Assembly (NCBI RefSeq): GCF_002899455.1
Contig: NZ_PPFB01000001.1
Location: forward strand, 434,001 to 498,000
DNA length: 64,000 nucleotides
Source: Streptomyces sp. DH-12
GTDB lineage: Bacteria; Actinomycetota; Actinomycetes; Streptomycetales; Streptomycetaceae
Direction of reading: 5' to 3'
The translations under genes were made by a program, and so were the position numbers. The notes beneath the pieces are model-generated. The model saw nothing but the letters and a program-made list of their open reading frames with translations, ran no database searches and had not been told where the DNA came from. How positions within the stretch are numbered: the first letter of the stretch is position 1; every line of letters begins with the position of its first letter. This document shows positions 40,002 to 49,508 of this stretch, piece by piece.

Positions 40002-40538
40002 GTGGCTACGGCGGTGGACAGAGGTGGCGAGCGAAGCCCGATCCCCCCTCGGGGACTCCTCCCGGAGGGAACCGGGGACGGCGGACGCGCCACCCGGGCA
40101 GCCCGGTCCCTGGCCGGGCGGGTCCAGCGGAGCGGCCCGAGGCTCCTCAGAATCTGTGTGGGCGCGGTGTTTCTCTGGTTCGGCGTCCTCAAGTTCTTCC
40201 CCGCGGCGAGCCCTGCCGAGGGGGTCGCCGTCCGGGCCGCGACGAAGCTCACCCTCGGCCTGATGCCGCCGGACGCGGTGCTGTGGGTGCTGGCGGTGGC
40301 CGAGACGGCCATCGGCCTCGGTCTTGTCACGGGAGTGCTGCTCCGCGTGGCCCTGGTGGGGTTCTTCGCCCACATGACCGGCGTCTTCTCCGCGCTCCTG
40401 CTGCTTTCCGGGGAGATGTGGCAGGGGGACGCGCCGGTTCCCACCCTGGAAGGCCAGTACATCATCAAGAACGTCGTCCTGGTCGCGGCCTGTCTCGTGG
40501 TGGCGGCCGACGAATGGGGCGGGGCGACGCCGCCATGA
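40002..40538 (+). CDS. DoxX-family membrane protein
   Basis: A small integral membrane protein of 178 residues. After a charged N-terminus, four hydrophobic helices follow the DoxX pattern: LLRICVGAVFLWFGVLKFF, AVLWVLAVAETAIGLGLVTG, VALVGFFAHMTGVFSALLLL and YIIKNVVLVAACLVVAAD. DoxX proteins are linked to redox stress or quinone/thiosulfate metabolism in some organisms; here the role is unknown. The GTG at 40002 is used, but the GTG at 40014 has better spacing from GGAAGGG and is equally likely. Confidence 0.85.
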   Translation: MATAVDRGGERSPIPPRGLLPEGTGDGGRATRAARSLAGRVQRSGPRLLRICVGAVFLWFGVLKFFPAASPAEGVAVRAATKLTLGLMPPDAVLWVLAVAETAIGLGLVTGVLLRVALVGFFAHMTGVFSALLLLSGEMWQGDAPVPTLEGQYIIKNVVLVAACLVVAADEWGGATPP

Positions 40539-40723
40539 GGACGCCCGGGACACCGGAGCGCGCCGGACGCGGCGTGCCGGCTCGTCCCGACCACCCCGCG
40601 AGCCGGCTCCCGTTCGGGGGACACGGCCCCGAGGACGCTGCCGCCATGACCACTCGCCAGGCCCCCGGAAACCACCCCCGCCATCAGGCCGGCCTCCCGG
40701 TCGCCCCGTCGAGACGAGGTCCC

Positions 40724-41497
40724 ATGAACCGACACGGAACCACCGCCCGCGCGCTCGCCGTGACCCTGCTCGCCCTCGGCCTCGCCGCCGTCCCGGCAGC
40801 CGCCGCCCCCGCCGCCACCGGGGCGAAGGCCCGCGTCGGCGCCGACTGGGCGACCCAGTCGATCGTCTTCACCGCCGCCGCGGGACAGGCCAACGACCTC
40901 CACGTGATCCCCATGGATCTCGGTGCCGGGGTCCGCCGGATCGGCTTCCGCGACGCGGTCCCGCTCGAACCCGGCGACCACTGTGCACACCTCGAACCCG
41001 GCTACGAGACCTTCGTCGTCTGCGAACTCCCCACCGGCAGGTCCCGGCCGGACAGGATCGACGTCTTCCTCGGCGACCGCGACGACACGGTCGTCACCAG
41101 TGACCCCGGGGTCGCCACCGTCCGCGGCGGCCCCGGCGACGACACATTGCACGCGCACACCGCGCACACGGTGCGGGGCGACGCGGGGGACGACATGGTC
41201 ATGGGGCGCGCGGTCCTGGACGGCGGCGACGGCATGGACCACCTGATGGGCGACGACAGCGGCCAGCGGCTGTGGGGCGGCGGGGGCGACGACATGATCG
41301 AGGCGTACGGCGGTGCGGACATCCTGTATGCCGGCCCGGGCGGCGACCACGCCATGGGCGGAGACGGCCGCGACGTCGTCCTCGGCGGCCCCGGCGACGA
41401 CACACTGTACGGGGAGGGCGGCGACGACCTGGTCAGCGGCGGCCCCGGAAGGGACACCGTCGAAGGCGGCCCGGGCCGCGACGTCGTCCTCCGGTAG
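40724..41497 (+). CDS. Secreted RTX-type calcium-binding repeat protein
   Basis: A 257-residue exported protein. A Sec signal peptide ends near AAVPAAAAPA. The N-terminal part (about 30-130) has no recognised family and contains two Cys residues (GDHCAHL and FVVCEL). The C-terminal half (about 135-255) is a run of RTX nonapeptides such as GGPGDDTLH, GDAGDDMVM, GGGGDDMIE, GGDGRDVVL and GGPGRDTVE. These form calcium-bound beta-rolls. There is no type I secretion system nearby, so export is by the Sec signal, as usual for actinobacterial members. The start ATG follows GACGAGG. Confidence 0.88.
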   Translation: MNRHGTTARALAVTLLALGLAAVPAAAAPAATGAKARVGADWATQSIVFTAAAGQANDLHVIPMDLGAGVRRIGFRDAVPLEPGDHCAHLEPGYETFVVCELPTGRSRPDRIDVFLGDRDDTVVTSDPGVATVRGGPGDDTLHAHTAHTVRGDAGDDMVMGRAVLDGGDGMDHLMGDDSGQRLWGGGGDDMIEAYGGADILYAGPGGDHAMGGDGRDVVLGGPGDDTLYGEGGDDLVSGGPGRDTVEGGPGRDVVLR

Positions 41498-41646
41498 GTG
41501 TCCACCCGAAGCCGGAGGTCCCGCGCCAAGCCGTACAACAGGCACGAAGAGCACGATCTGCAGCCGTGGAGTGATGAACCAGCCATTTTCGGCCCTCTCC
41601 CAGGGAGGCAGGCGGCGAGGGGCGGAGAGGGGGCAGACGGGTAGAC

Positions 41647-41931
41647 ATGGATGGCACACGATTCCGGCAGGACGAGCAGAACTCACAGGAGACCCGCGCC
41701 CAGGGGACCATGCGGATCTGGCAGTGGGCCAGATGGGCGGCACTCCTCCTCGCGATCGGCTGGGCGGTCAGCTGGGTCGGCAGCCTCGTCCGAGGCGAAC
41801 AGGGGTGGGATCTGTGGTGGCCCCTGGTGAGTACCGTCATCTGGACGGGGGTGACCGTGAACGGCTTCGTGACCTATCGCCGCACGAGGTCGACGACGCT
41901 GCCTGCCCTCACGGGCCGGCCGTCCGCCTGA
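41647..41931 (+). CDS. Small two-helix membrane protein
   Basis: A 94-residue hypothetical protein. The first 20 residues are polar, then two membrane helices appear: WARWAALLLAIGWAVSWVGS and WWPLVSTVIWTGVTVNGFV, joined by a short acidic loop. The ATG at 41647 has a GAGAGGGGG run upstream at long spacing. The ATG at 41710, directly before the first helix, is an alternative start. No family is recognised. Confidence 0.6.
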   Translation: MDGTRFRQDEQNSQETRAQGTMRIWQWARWAALLLAIGWAVSWVGSLVRGEQGWDLWWPLVSTVIWTGVTVNGFVTYRRTRSTTLPALTGRPSA

Positions 41932-42222
41932 CCGCCCCGGCACCGTCCGCGGCCGGTCCGCTCCTTCGTCACGGCCGTGGAGTCCGGCCGCATCCGTCCA
42001 GGGCGCTCCCCCGGACGCGGTTCGCCTGGGCCCGGTGACTGGTCGCGTGCACCGGGTACCGCAACCAGGTGCTCCCCCTCAGCGTCTCCTGGGGATCGGG
42101 CGACCCGGAGGGCCACCGGGGACGTCGGGCCGCCGCCCTCGGCCGAAGCCGTGCCGACGGCCACCGATTCTGGTCTGTACCAACCTCTTGCCCTCGCCCT
42201 CGTCACGCCGCAAGCTCCCCTC

Positions 42223-43188
42223 ATGGAGCTGGAGTTGCGGCATCTGAAGACGATCAGGGCGATCGCGGACGCGGGCAGTCTCACCAGGGCCGCGACCGAT
42301 CTGGGCGTGGCACAGCCCGCGTTGAGCGCACAGCTCAAGCGGATCGAACGGGCCCTGGGCGGAACGCTGTTCGAGCGCGGGCGGCACGGGGTACGGGTCA
42401 CGGCGCTCGGTGAACTCGTCCTGGAACGCGCCCGTGTCGTGCTGCCCGCGGTGACCGAACTGCAGCAGGAGGCGGCACGGTTCGCCCGCACCCCGCGTGC
42501 GACCGCCTGCTTCCGGCTGGGCGGTACCCACGGTCCGCTGCTGGGCGCGTTGGTGGACCGGCTGGCCGATGCGGTACCCGATGCCCGGGTCACCACCTGC
42601 ACCTCCTGGTCCGAGCGCGAACTGGCCGGGTGGCTGGCCGAGGGGCGGCTGGATTTCGCGCTCGCCGGGACCTGCGGTTCCGCTTCTCCGCCCGGCGCCG
42701 AGGACCTGGTGTGGCGGGAGGTCGCGGTCGACCCGGTGTTCGTGATGCTCGCGGCCGGTCACCCGCTCGCCCGCCGCGCGGAGTTGGATCTGGCGGAGCT
42801 GGCCGGTGAGGAGTGGGCCTGCGTACCCGGCGACGGCTGCTTCGGCGACTGCTTCACCGCTGCCTGCGCCCGCTCCGGGTTCACGCCCCGGCGGATGTAC
42901 GAGACGGACACCGCAGCCCTGGTGCACCTCGTCCGGGTGGGCCGGGCGGTCGGGATGTGCCGGGCCACCTTCCCCGACACACCGGGAGTGATCACCCGGC
43001 CGCTCGTGGGGACTCCCCTGACCTGGCGACACCTGCTGGGCTGGCACGCGGTGGCTCAGCGGGACAGTACCGCCGCGACCGTGCTGGCCCGGGCCCGGAT
43101 GGCGCACGCCGGGGTGGCGGTGGGCAACGACAGCTACACCACCTGGTTGTCGGCCCACCGCGCCCCGGCGCCCCCGGCCCTTCCATAA
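42223..43188 (+). CDS. LysR-family transcriptional regulator
   Basis: A 321-residue LysR regulator. The N-terminal HTH is textbook (LRHLKTIRAIADAGSLTRAA, VAQPALSAQLKRIERALGG, LFERGRHGVRVT). The substrate-binding domain follows and is somewhat Cys-rich (CTSW, TCGS, CVPGDGCFGDCF). The ATG at 42223 begins at the HTH. The 290 bases upstream (41932-42222) contain no other gene. The following protease gene is on the same strand, 92 bases downstream, so a target is not obvious. Confidence 0.9.
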   Translation: MELELRHLKTIRAIADAGSLTRAATDLGVAQPALSAQLKRIERALGGTLFERGRHGVRVTALGELVLERARVVLPAVTELQQEAARFARTPRATACFRLGGTHGPLLGALVDRLADAVPDARVTTCTSWSERELAGWLAEGRLDFALAGTCGSASPPGAEDLVWREVAVDPVFVMLAAGHPLARRAELDLAELAGEEWACVPGDGCFGDCFTAACARSGFTPRRMYETDTAALVHLVRVGRAVGMCRATFPDTPGVITRPLVGTPLTWRHLLGWHAVAQRDSTAATVLARARMAHAGVAVGNDSYTTWLSAHRAPAPPALP

Positions 43189-43280
43189 CACCGGGCAGAG
43201 GGCCGGCCGATGTCTTACGGGGACCTGCCGGCCCTTCCTACGGTTTCGGCACCTTCCCGTCCGGACCGAGGAGATGCCCC

Positions 43281-44684
43281 ATGTCCTCCATGCTCCAACG
43301 ACACATCCGGGCCCGGGCCAGAACCCGAGCCGGTGCCGTGGGCGCCGCGCTGGCGGCGACGGCCGCGCTGCTCGTGGCCGGGCTCAGCGGCTCCGCGAGC
43401 GCGGGCACGACCCCCGGCGGCGCATCCGGCGGCGCCCCGCCGGCCGCCGACGCCCTCCGCACCGACGCCGCCCCGCCCGCCCTGCTGAAGTCCATGGAAC
43501 GCGACCTCGGCCTCGACCGGCAGCAGGCGGAGCGTCGGCTGGCGAACGAGGCCGAGGCCGGAGCCACCGCGGGCCGTCTGCGCGCCGCGCTCGGCTCCGA
43601 CTTCGCGGGCGCCTGGGTGGCCGGCGCCGAGTCCGGCACCCTGAGGGTGGCGACGACGGACGCACGAGACGTACCGGTCATCGAGGCGCGGGGCGCCGAG
43701 GCCACCGTCGTACGCCACTCCCTCACCGAGCTGGACGCCGCCAAGGCCCGTCTGGACCGGGCGGCGGCCGGCCGCGACACCACCGACGCGCCCGTCCGGT
43801 ACGTCGACATCCGCACCAACCAGGTCGTCGTGCAGGCCGCACGCCCGTCCGCGGCCCGCGCCCTGCTGTCGGCGGCCGGGATCGGCACGTCCCTCGCCCG
43901 CGTCGAGAAGTCGGCCGAGCAGCCCCGCCCGTTCCACGACCTGCGCGGCGGCGAGGCGTACTACATCAACGACAGCGGCCGCTGCTCGATCGGCTTCCCC
44001 GTCACCAAGGGCGCCCAGACCGGCTACGCCACCGCCGGACACTGCGGCCGGACCGGAAACAGCACCAGCGGCCACAACCGGGTCGCCCAGGGCACCTTCC
44101 AGGGCTCGACCTTCCCGGGCCGCGACATGGCCTGGGTCGCCACCAACTCCAACTGGACGGCCACCCCGTACGTGAAGGGCGCGGGCGGCCAGAACGTCCA
44201 GGTCACCGGCTCCACCCAGGCCCCGGTCGGCTCCTCCGTCTGCCGCTCCGGCTCCACCACGGGCTGGCACTGCGGAGTCATCCAGCAGCTGAACACCAGC
44301 GTGACCTATCCCGAGGGCACCATCAGCGGCGTCACCCGCACCTCGGTCTGTGCCGAGCCCGGCGACTCCGGCGGCTCGTACATCTCCGGCAGCCAGGCGC
44401 AGGGCGTCACCTCGGGCGGCTCGGGCGACTGCAGCAGTGGTGGCACGACGTACTTCCAGCCGGTCAACCCGCTCCTCCAGAACTACGGCCTCACCTTGAA
44501 GACGGCCGGCGGCAACGAGGAACCGCCCGGGGAGGAACCGGGCGGCACCTGGGCGATCGGCAGCGTCTACCAGGCGGGCGACACGGTCACCTACGGCGGC
44601 GCCACCTACCGCTGCCTCCAGGGCCACCAGGCCCGGACGGGCTGGGAGCCCCCGAACGTCCCGGCGCTGTGGCAGCGCGTGTGA
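43281..44684 (+). CDS. Streptogrisin-type serine protease with chitin-binding module
   Basis: A 467-residue preproprotease. In order: a signal peptide (to about 42, SGSASA), an alpha-lytic-protease-type propeptide (about 60-210), an S1 chymotrypsin-fold catalytic domain (about 225-405), a Gly/Glu/Pro linker, and a C-terminal CBM5/12-like chitin-binding module (about 425-467, AIGSVYQAGDTVTYGGATYR). The catalytic triad is His in TAGHCG, Asp in GRDMAWV and Ser in GDSGGS. This is the streptogrisin C arrangement. The chitin module and the nearby AA10 protein suggest work on chitin-protein material. The ATG at 43281 follows GAGGAG. Confidence 0.95.
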   Translation: MSSMLQRHIRARARTRAGAVGAALAATAALLVAGLSGSASAGTTPGGASGGAPPAADALRTDAAPPALLKSMERDLGLDRQQAERRLANEAEAGATAGRLRAALGSDFAGAWVAGAESGTLRVATTDARDVPVIEARGAEATVVRHSLTELDAAKARLDRAAAGRDTTDAPVRYVDIRTNQVVVQAARPSAARALLSAAGIGTSLARVEKSAEQPRPFHDLRGGEAYYINDSGRCSIGFPVTKGAQTGYATAGHCGRTGNSTSGHNRVAQGTFQGSTFPGRDMAWVATNSNWTATPYVKGAGGQNVQVTGSTQAPVGSSVCRSGSTTGWHCGVIQQLNTSVTYPEGTISGVTRTSVCAEPGDSGGSYISGSQAQGVTSGGSGDCSSGGTTYFQPVNPLLQNYGLTLKTAGGNEEPPGEEPGGTWAIGSVYQAGDTVTYGGATYRCLQGHQARTGWEPPNVPALWQRV

Positions 44685-44724
44685 TCCACGACTGACCCGC
44701 CCGGCGGGGCGGGGAGGGGGCGAA

Positions 44725-44762
44725 CCGGCCCCGGGCGTGCCCTGACGGCGGCCCGGGGCCGG
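44725..44762 (+). terminator. Hairpin terminator after the serine protease gene
   Basis: Perfect 12-base arms at 44725-44736 and 44751-44762 with a 14-base loop, 40 bases after the protease stop. The bases from 44763 to 45192 contain the leader of the next gene and no other gene that I can support. Confidence 0.8.
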
Positions 44763-45192
44763 ACGGCCGTTCATCCTGTGACCGTGGACCGGCGCAGCGG
44801 GTCTCTGCGTGACGTCGTGGCTCACCGGGACGGCGCCCCCCGCGCGTGGACGTTTCCTTTCCTCCGGTCCTCCGCCGTGCCCGTTGTGGCTGGAAGAGGT
44901 GTCCTCAGGGGGTGCGGGGCGGCCGCCGCCGCCTCCGCCGATGACCACGCCGATCAGTGCGGCGATCACGCCGACGAGGGCGAGACGGCTGCTCAGGCGC
45001 AGCAGGAGGGGTGCGGCGACGGGAAGCCGGGGCAGCCGGATCACGTCTCAGGGCCGGCCCAGGGTCCCCCGAGCGAGCTACCTGTTCCGTCCTCCCTGGG
45101 GTGACGCACGCCACCGGTGGCCTCTTGTTGACTCGGATCGTCAACACGACGGCCGGACAAGGCCGCCCAGCCCAGTAGCCAAGGACAACACC

Positions 45193-46800
45193 ATGACCAC
45201 GACACGCAGTTCCGCGCAGCACGGTTTCCCCGGAAGCCGCCGAATCGCCGCAGCTCTGCTGGTTTCCACGCTGGCAGGAACCGCACTGACCGCGTGTGAC
45301 GCCGACGCCAAGGGCTCGCAACCGGCCAAGGCCTCGGGCAAGAGCGTCGGCGAGACCGCGGGCGACGCCAGGATCACCTGGGGCGGGTGCCCGGCCCCGG
45401 CCGAGGGACGGACCCGTGACCCCCGCATGGCCTGTGGAACGTTGGAGGTGCCACTCGACTACCGGAACCCGAGCGGCATGAAGATCGACGTGGCGGTCTC
45501 CCGGCTGTCCACCGCACAGCCCGGGAAGCGACACGGCGTTCTGCTGCTGAACCCCGGCGGACCGGCCCTGGGCGGTCTCGACATGCCCGAAACCCTGGCG
45601 TCCGCACTGCCGAAGTCCGTGCTGGACCGCTACGACCTGATCGGTTTCGACCCGCGCGGCGTCGCACACAGCACCCCACAGAGTTGCGGTCTGCAGGACC
45701 CCAGCGTGTCCGGGCTCTTCCCCTATCCTGCCGCGGACGGCTCGATCACCGAGAACGTGGCCCTCGCCAAAGCCGACGCCCAGCAGTGCGCCGACACGGT
45801 GGGCAAGAACCTGCGGTACTACAACACCGCCAACACCGCCCGCGACATGGACCGCATCCGCCAGGCGCTCGGTGAGAAGAAGATCTCCTACTGGGGCCAG
45901 TCCTACGGCACCTACCTCGGCACCGTCTACCGCTCCCTCTTCCAGGACCGCACCGACCGGATGATCCTGGAAGGCAACGTCGACCCCACCAAGGTATGGG
46001 CCGACCAGGTGGCGGGCACCTGGGGCAAGGGCATGGCCGACCGGTTCCCCGATGCCGCCCGCGTCGCCGCGGCGCAGGCCGGCACCCTCGAACTGGGCAC
46101 GGACGTCGCGCAGGTGACCCGCACCTACCTCGCCCTCGCCGACCGGCTCGACCGTACGCCCGCAGCGATTCCCGGCGCATCGGTGTCACTGGACGGGGCG
46201 CTGCTGCGGAACACGACCTACGCCCTGCTTCTGCAGAACAACACCCTTCCCCTGCTCGCCAAGTTCTGGAAGGCCGCCGACAACCTGGCCCACGGCAACA
46301 CCACGGCCGCCGACACCGCCGTTCTCAAGGAGGTGTTCGCCGGCACGCCGACGTCCCCGGGCATCCCCGCGGACAACCAGGCCACCATGTTCATGGCTCT
46401 CACCTGCGGCGACGCCGAATGGCCGCACGACGTCGACGGCTATGCCGCCCGCACCGCCGCCGACCGCGAGAAGTGGCCGCTCACCGCGGGCATGCCCGCC
46501 AACATCTGGGCATGCGCCTACTGGGACAAGCCGGCTGAGGCGACTGCCGAGGTCGTGAAGGGCGGCCCGCGCAACACCCTGATCCTGCAGAACCGCCGGG
46601 ACAACGCCACCCCGTGGGAGAGCGGCGTCGGGCTGCACAAGTCCCTCGGCGACGGTTCCGCCTTCGTCGGTGTCGACAACGGCGGGCACCACGTCTACGG
46701 CGAAGGCTCCGCCTGCGCCGACGAGGCCACCGTCGGCTTCCTGACCACCGGCCGCCTGCCGGACAAGGACGTCTACTGCACCGACGTCACCCAGAAGTGA
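45193..46800 (+). CDS. Alpha/beta-hydrolase lipoprotein, tripeptidyl-aminopeptidase-like (S33)
   Basis: A 535-residue exported hydrolase similar to the Streptomyces tripeptidyl aminopeptidase / SlpD-SlpE family. The N-terminus has a signal helix and lipobox LTAC. Core motifs are VLLLNPGGPALGG (oxyanion region), IGFDPRGVAHS, and the nucleophile elbow GQSYGTYLG. A late His lies in NGGHHVYGEGSAC, where the C-terminal TAP-like extension supplies the triad. The enzyme would cut short peptides from the N-terminus outside the cell, complementing the protease upstream. The ATG at 45193 is preceded by AAGGACA. Confidence 0.92.
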   Translation: MTTTRSSAQHGFPGSRRIAAALLVSTLAGTALTACDADAKGSQPAKASGKSVGETAGDARITWGGCPAPAEGRTRDPRMACGTLEVPLDYRNPSGMKIDVAVSRLSTAQPGKRHGVLLLNPGGPALGGLDMPETLASALPKSVLDRYDLIGFDPRGVAHSTPQSCGLQDPSVSGLFPYPAADGSITENVALAKADAQQCADTVGKNLRYYNTANTARDMDRIRQALGEKKISYWGQSYGTYLGTVYRSLFQDRTDRMILEGNVDPTKVWADQVAGTWGKGMADRFPDAARVAAAQAGTLELGTDVAQVTRTYLALADRLDRTPAAIPGASVSLDGALLRNTTYALLLQNNTLPLLAKFWKAADNLAHGNTTAADTAVLKEVFAGTPTSPGIPADNQATMFMALTCGDAEWPHDVDGYAARTAADREKWPLTAGMPANIWACAYWDKPAEATAEVVKGGPRNTLILQNRRDNATPWESGVGLHKSLGDGSAFVGVDNGGHHVYGEGSACADEATVGFLTTGRLPDKDVYCTDVTQK

Positions 46801-46880
46801 CCCGCCGGAACGCGGTGCTTCCCCGTCCGGCCGGGACGGTGAGACGTCCGGTGCAACTCCCGGTCGTGGAAGGCGCATCG

Positions 46881-47275
46881 GTGACCAGCACCAACATGGC
46901 CGAGGCCGGGTCCGCCGAGTCGTCTGGAGCGGCGCCGGCAAAGTCTGTGGACGACCAGCTGATCCAGGAGCTGGTGAGCCGGGTTCAGGCCGAGGGCCCT
47001 CAGCTGACCGGTTCGGCCCGGTCGGGACAGCCGTCCCCCCGGCCGGGAAGGCGGCTTCGGGCCGAGGATCGTCGAGCAGCGGCAGAAACGTGACCGGCGC
47101 CGACGAGACGGCCGTCTCGCTCACTGTGCAGGGCCTGACCGACGGTGAGGTCCAGGCTCGCCCGGCGGGGGCCATGGCGCCGACGTGTCCCACCAGACGG
47201 TCCCCGCGGTCACCGACAAGGTCCTGGACGGCATGGCCGAGTGGCAGAACCGGCCGCTCGACGCCGGGCGGTTGC
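46881..47275 (+). pseudogene. IS256-family transposase fragments
   Basis: From a GTG at 46881 the + strand reads like the start of an IS256-type transposase (VTSTNMAEAGSAESS, VDDQLIQELVSRVQAEG). After an internal deletion and shifts it resumes with ADETAVSLTVQGLTDGEVQA and, in another frame, DKVLDGMAEWQNRPLDAGR. The catalytic region is gone. It lies directly beside the broken acetyltransferase gene. Confidence 0.85.
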
Positions 47276-47324
47276 CAGCAGCGGTGTCGAGCGGTTTCGA
47301 CCCGCCATCCGCCGCCGGTCGCCA

Positions 47325-47794
47325 TCACCTTCGGTCACAGACCAGTCGGCGGACGAAGCACACGGCGAGAGGATGGCCGACGTAGGGACCGTAGCCCTCG
47401 GTGCGGGCGTAGCCCTCGCGCTCGTAGAACCTGACGGCATCGGGCTGAAGTGAAGCACACCCGTCGACAGGTGCAGCGCCTTGCAGCCGAGGCGGGACGC
47501 GTGGTCCTCCAGCGTGCGCAGGACGCCCGTCGCGACACCCGTGCCGCGGAGTTCGGGGACGACGTACATGCGCTTGGTCTCGGCCGTGTCCTCGGACAGC
47601 CGTCGCAGCGCGCCGCACCCCGTCGCGTTGCCCTCGGCGTCCCGGGCGACGAGGAACACGTCGGTGTCCCGCGCCGTGGGCTTGTCGGTCTCCTGGTCGG
47701 GTATGCCGTAGCGCGCGGCCAGTTCCGCCTCCATGGCGGCGCGCAGGCGCACGCCGTCGGCGCCGTCCCACGGCTCCTCGGAAACGGCCGGCAT
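47325..47794 (-). pseudogene. GNAT acetyltransferase broken by a 5-bp tandem duplication
   Basis: The frame from the ATG at 47794 encodes a GNAT protein through ARDAEGNATGCGALRRL, ETKRMYVVPELRGTGVA and LHLSTGVL. The family's next segment, QPDAVRFYEREGYARTEGYG, is in another frame. The cause is visible: TGAAG is repeated at 47446-47450 and 47451-47455. Removing one copy restores GVLQPDAVRF and a protein of about 154 residues. The gene therefore looks inactivated recently, or there is a sequence error. An earlier ATG at 47818 is possible. The substrate is unknown. Confidence 0.85.
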
Positions 47795-47927
47795 CGCGGC
47801 ACTCCGTTCCTCGCTCATGACGTCCGCATGATCCAACCAGCCGGGCGGCCCCACCGGGAATGCCGATCCGACAGGGCTCTCGTACCGAGCGGGCATGACC
47901 GCGCGCGGTCCGTCCTCGGCCGCCCGC

Positions 47928-48132
47928 TCACCCGTCGCTCGAGTCCCGATGGTCCCGCATGTACCGCACGAACCGCCGGGCGTGCGCGTTCGCCGAACGC
48001 GCCGGGGCAGCAACTTCCAGTCGGCTCGGGGAGAGCCCCTCCACCGGCCTGATCCGTGTGCCCGGCAACGCGTCGGGCAGGGTGGAGCCGTGGGCGAAGG
48101 CGATGGCCGAGCCGGACCGCGAGTCGGGCTGA
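47928..48132 (-). pseudogene. C-terminal fragment of a LysR regulator
   Basis: On the - strand, with no start codon, the bases read SGSAIAFAHGSTLPDALPG, RIRPVEGLSPSRLEV and HARRFVRYMRDHRDSSDG then a stop. This looks like the end of a LysR effector domain. The DNA-binding half is absent. The remainder of 47819-48236 shows no intact gene. Confidence 0.65.
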
Positions 48133-48236
48133 GGAACGCTGCCGCCGGCAGCGGAACGGCTGGTCCGCCTTCTCGCGATCCACGGACCGCTGATCGCGGA
48201 CAGCGCCCTTCGGGCCGGACACCCCCGGCGTCTCCG

Positions 48237-49331
48237 TCAGGGGCCGGTGTCGAGTCGGACGTGCTCGATGTCCTCGTCCAGGAAGGCGGCCAGGTCCCGC
48301 GCCTCCGCGAGGACGGCTTCCTGCTCCGGGGCGGTCAGGGACCGGAGGGGACTGATGCGGAGCCGGTGGTCGCGCACCGTCCAGGTGGCGGTGACGCGTC
48401 CGTCGACGAGGACGGTGCGGTGGCCTGCCACGGACAGGCCGAGGTGGGGAGCGTCGATGATGCGGCTGCGGTCGTGGTAGCCGAGGATGGCGTTGTCGAA
48501 GGCCGGGAGGAACCGGACGGGGGCCGGGGTGTCGGGGTGGGGGCGGGGTGCGTCGGGCAGATCGAGCAGTTCGCGGCCGCGTTCGTCGCGGAAGACGACG
48601 AGTTCCTCCCGGCATGCCTTGACAGCGGCGGGGAGGCCGGCGAGGCCGCACCAGGCGCGCAGGTCCGCACCGGCGGCGGGCCCGTGGGCGGCGAGGTAGC
48701 GGCGCAGCAGTTGCTGCCCGGTGGGATCGCCGTCCCCGGTGGGCAGGGGGTCGATGTCCCGTCCCAGCCAGGTGGCCAGCGGCAGGTTGCGCACGCCTGC
48801 CTTCCGCTGCCACAGGCCGCGGGGCGGGAGTTGGACCATGGGGATGAGGGCTGCGACGAGCAGTTCGCCCAGGGCGCGGCGTGACGGGCCGGGCCAGCGG
48901 TCCTCGACGGCTTGTACGAGTTCGCGCATGGTGCGGGGCTGCTGGTCGGCCATCACCGCGCGGCCGGCGGTGGCGACCTCGTCCATGTCGACGCCGGCCA
49001 GTTCGTCTCGGTAGGTGCCCAGTACGCGTTGCCGGAGCATGGTGTCGTGGCGTGCCCGCCAGGCGAGCGCGTCACCCGCGGTGACGAGGTGGACGGTGCG
49101 GCGCATCAGGTGGGTGCGCACCACCGTGCGGCCGGTCAGCGCGTCGTCCAGTCGTCCGGGTTCGAAGCCGGCCAGGCGGGACCACAGGCCGATGAAGGGT
49201 TCCTGGGGCTCTTGCGCCTGCAGGCCGCACAGGTGGGCCACCGCCTCGGGCACGGAGGCGTGGGTGCGCGTGAGCAGGTGCTGGCGGGCGAGGGTGGCGC
49301 GGTTGAGGGCGCGGTTGTCGAGGAGGGTCAT
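48237..49331 (-). CDS. AlkZ-like winged-helix DNA glycosylase (HTH_42 family)
   Basis: A 364-residue protein of the AlkZ/YcaQ family, built from winged-helix repeats. AlkZ of S. sahachiroi removes alkylated bases and unhooks azinomycin crosslinks. Its catalytic QxQ motif appears here as LQAQ (Q38 and Q40). Other family features include VVRTHLMRRTVHLV near the N-terminus and the C-terminal LPAFDNAILGYHDR and GHRTVLVDGRVTATW. The E. coli-type relatives have QxD instead, so this belongs nearer to the crosslink-repair branch. The frame extends to 49400, but the ATG at 49331 follows CTCGACAACC with no strong ribosome site. No toxin cluster is visible beside it. Confidence 0.85.
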   Translation of the reverse strand: MTLLDNRALNRATLARQHLLTRTHASVPEAVAHLCGLQAQEPQEPFIGLWSRLAGFEPGRLDDALTGRTVVRTHLMRRTVHLVTAGDALAWRARHDTMLRQRVLGTYRDELAGVDMDEVATAGRAVMADQQPRTMRELVQAVEDRWPGPSRRALGELLVAALIPMVQLPPRGLWQRKAGVRNLPLATWLGRDIDPLPTGDGDPTGQQLLRRYLAAHGPAAGADLRAWCGLAGLPAAVKACREELVVFRDERGRELLDLPDAPRPHPDTPAPVRFLPAFDNAILGYHDRSRIIDAPHLGLSVAGHRTVLVDGRVTATWTVRDHRLRISPLRSLTAPEQEAVLAEARDLAAFLDEDIEHVRLDTGP

Positions 49332-49508
49332 GGTGTGCTCAGACTGTGGCTCGGTCGTGGGGCGGGCGTCGCCGGTCGGTCCCGGTTTCCGCATCCGCAC
49401 GGTGGCACGTTTCCTTTTCGTCGCCGCACGTGTCCGGGATCCGCGCCGTCCGGGCCGCCGCGCGTGTTGCCGAGGCGGCCCGGACGGCGCGGATCGTGTC
49501 CGGCCGGT

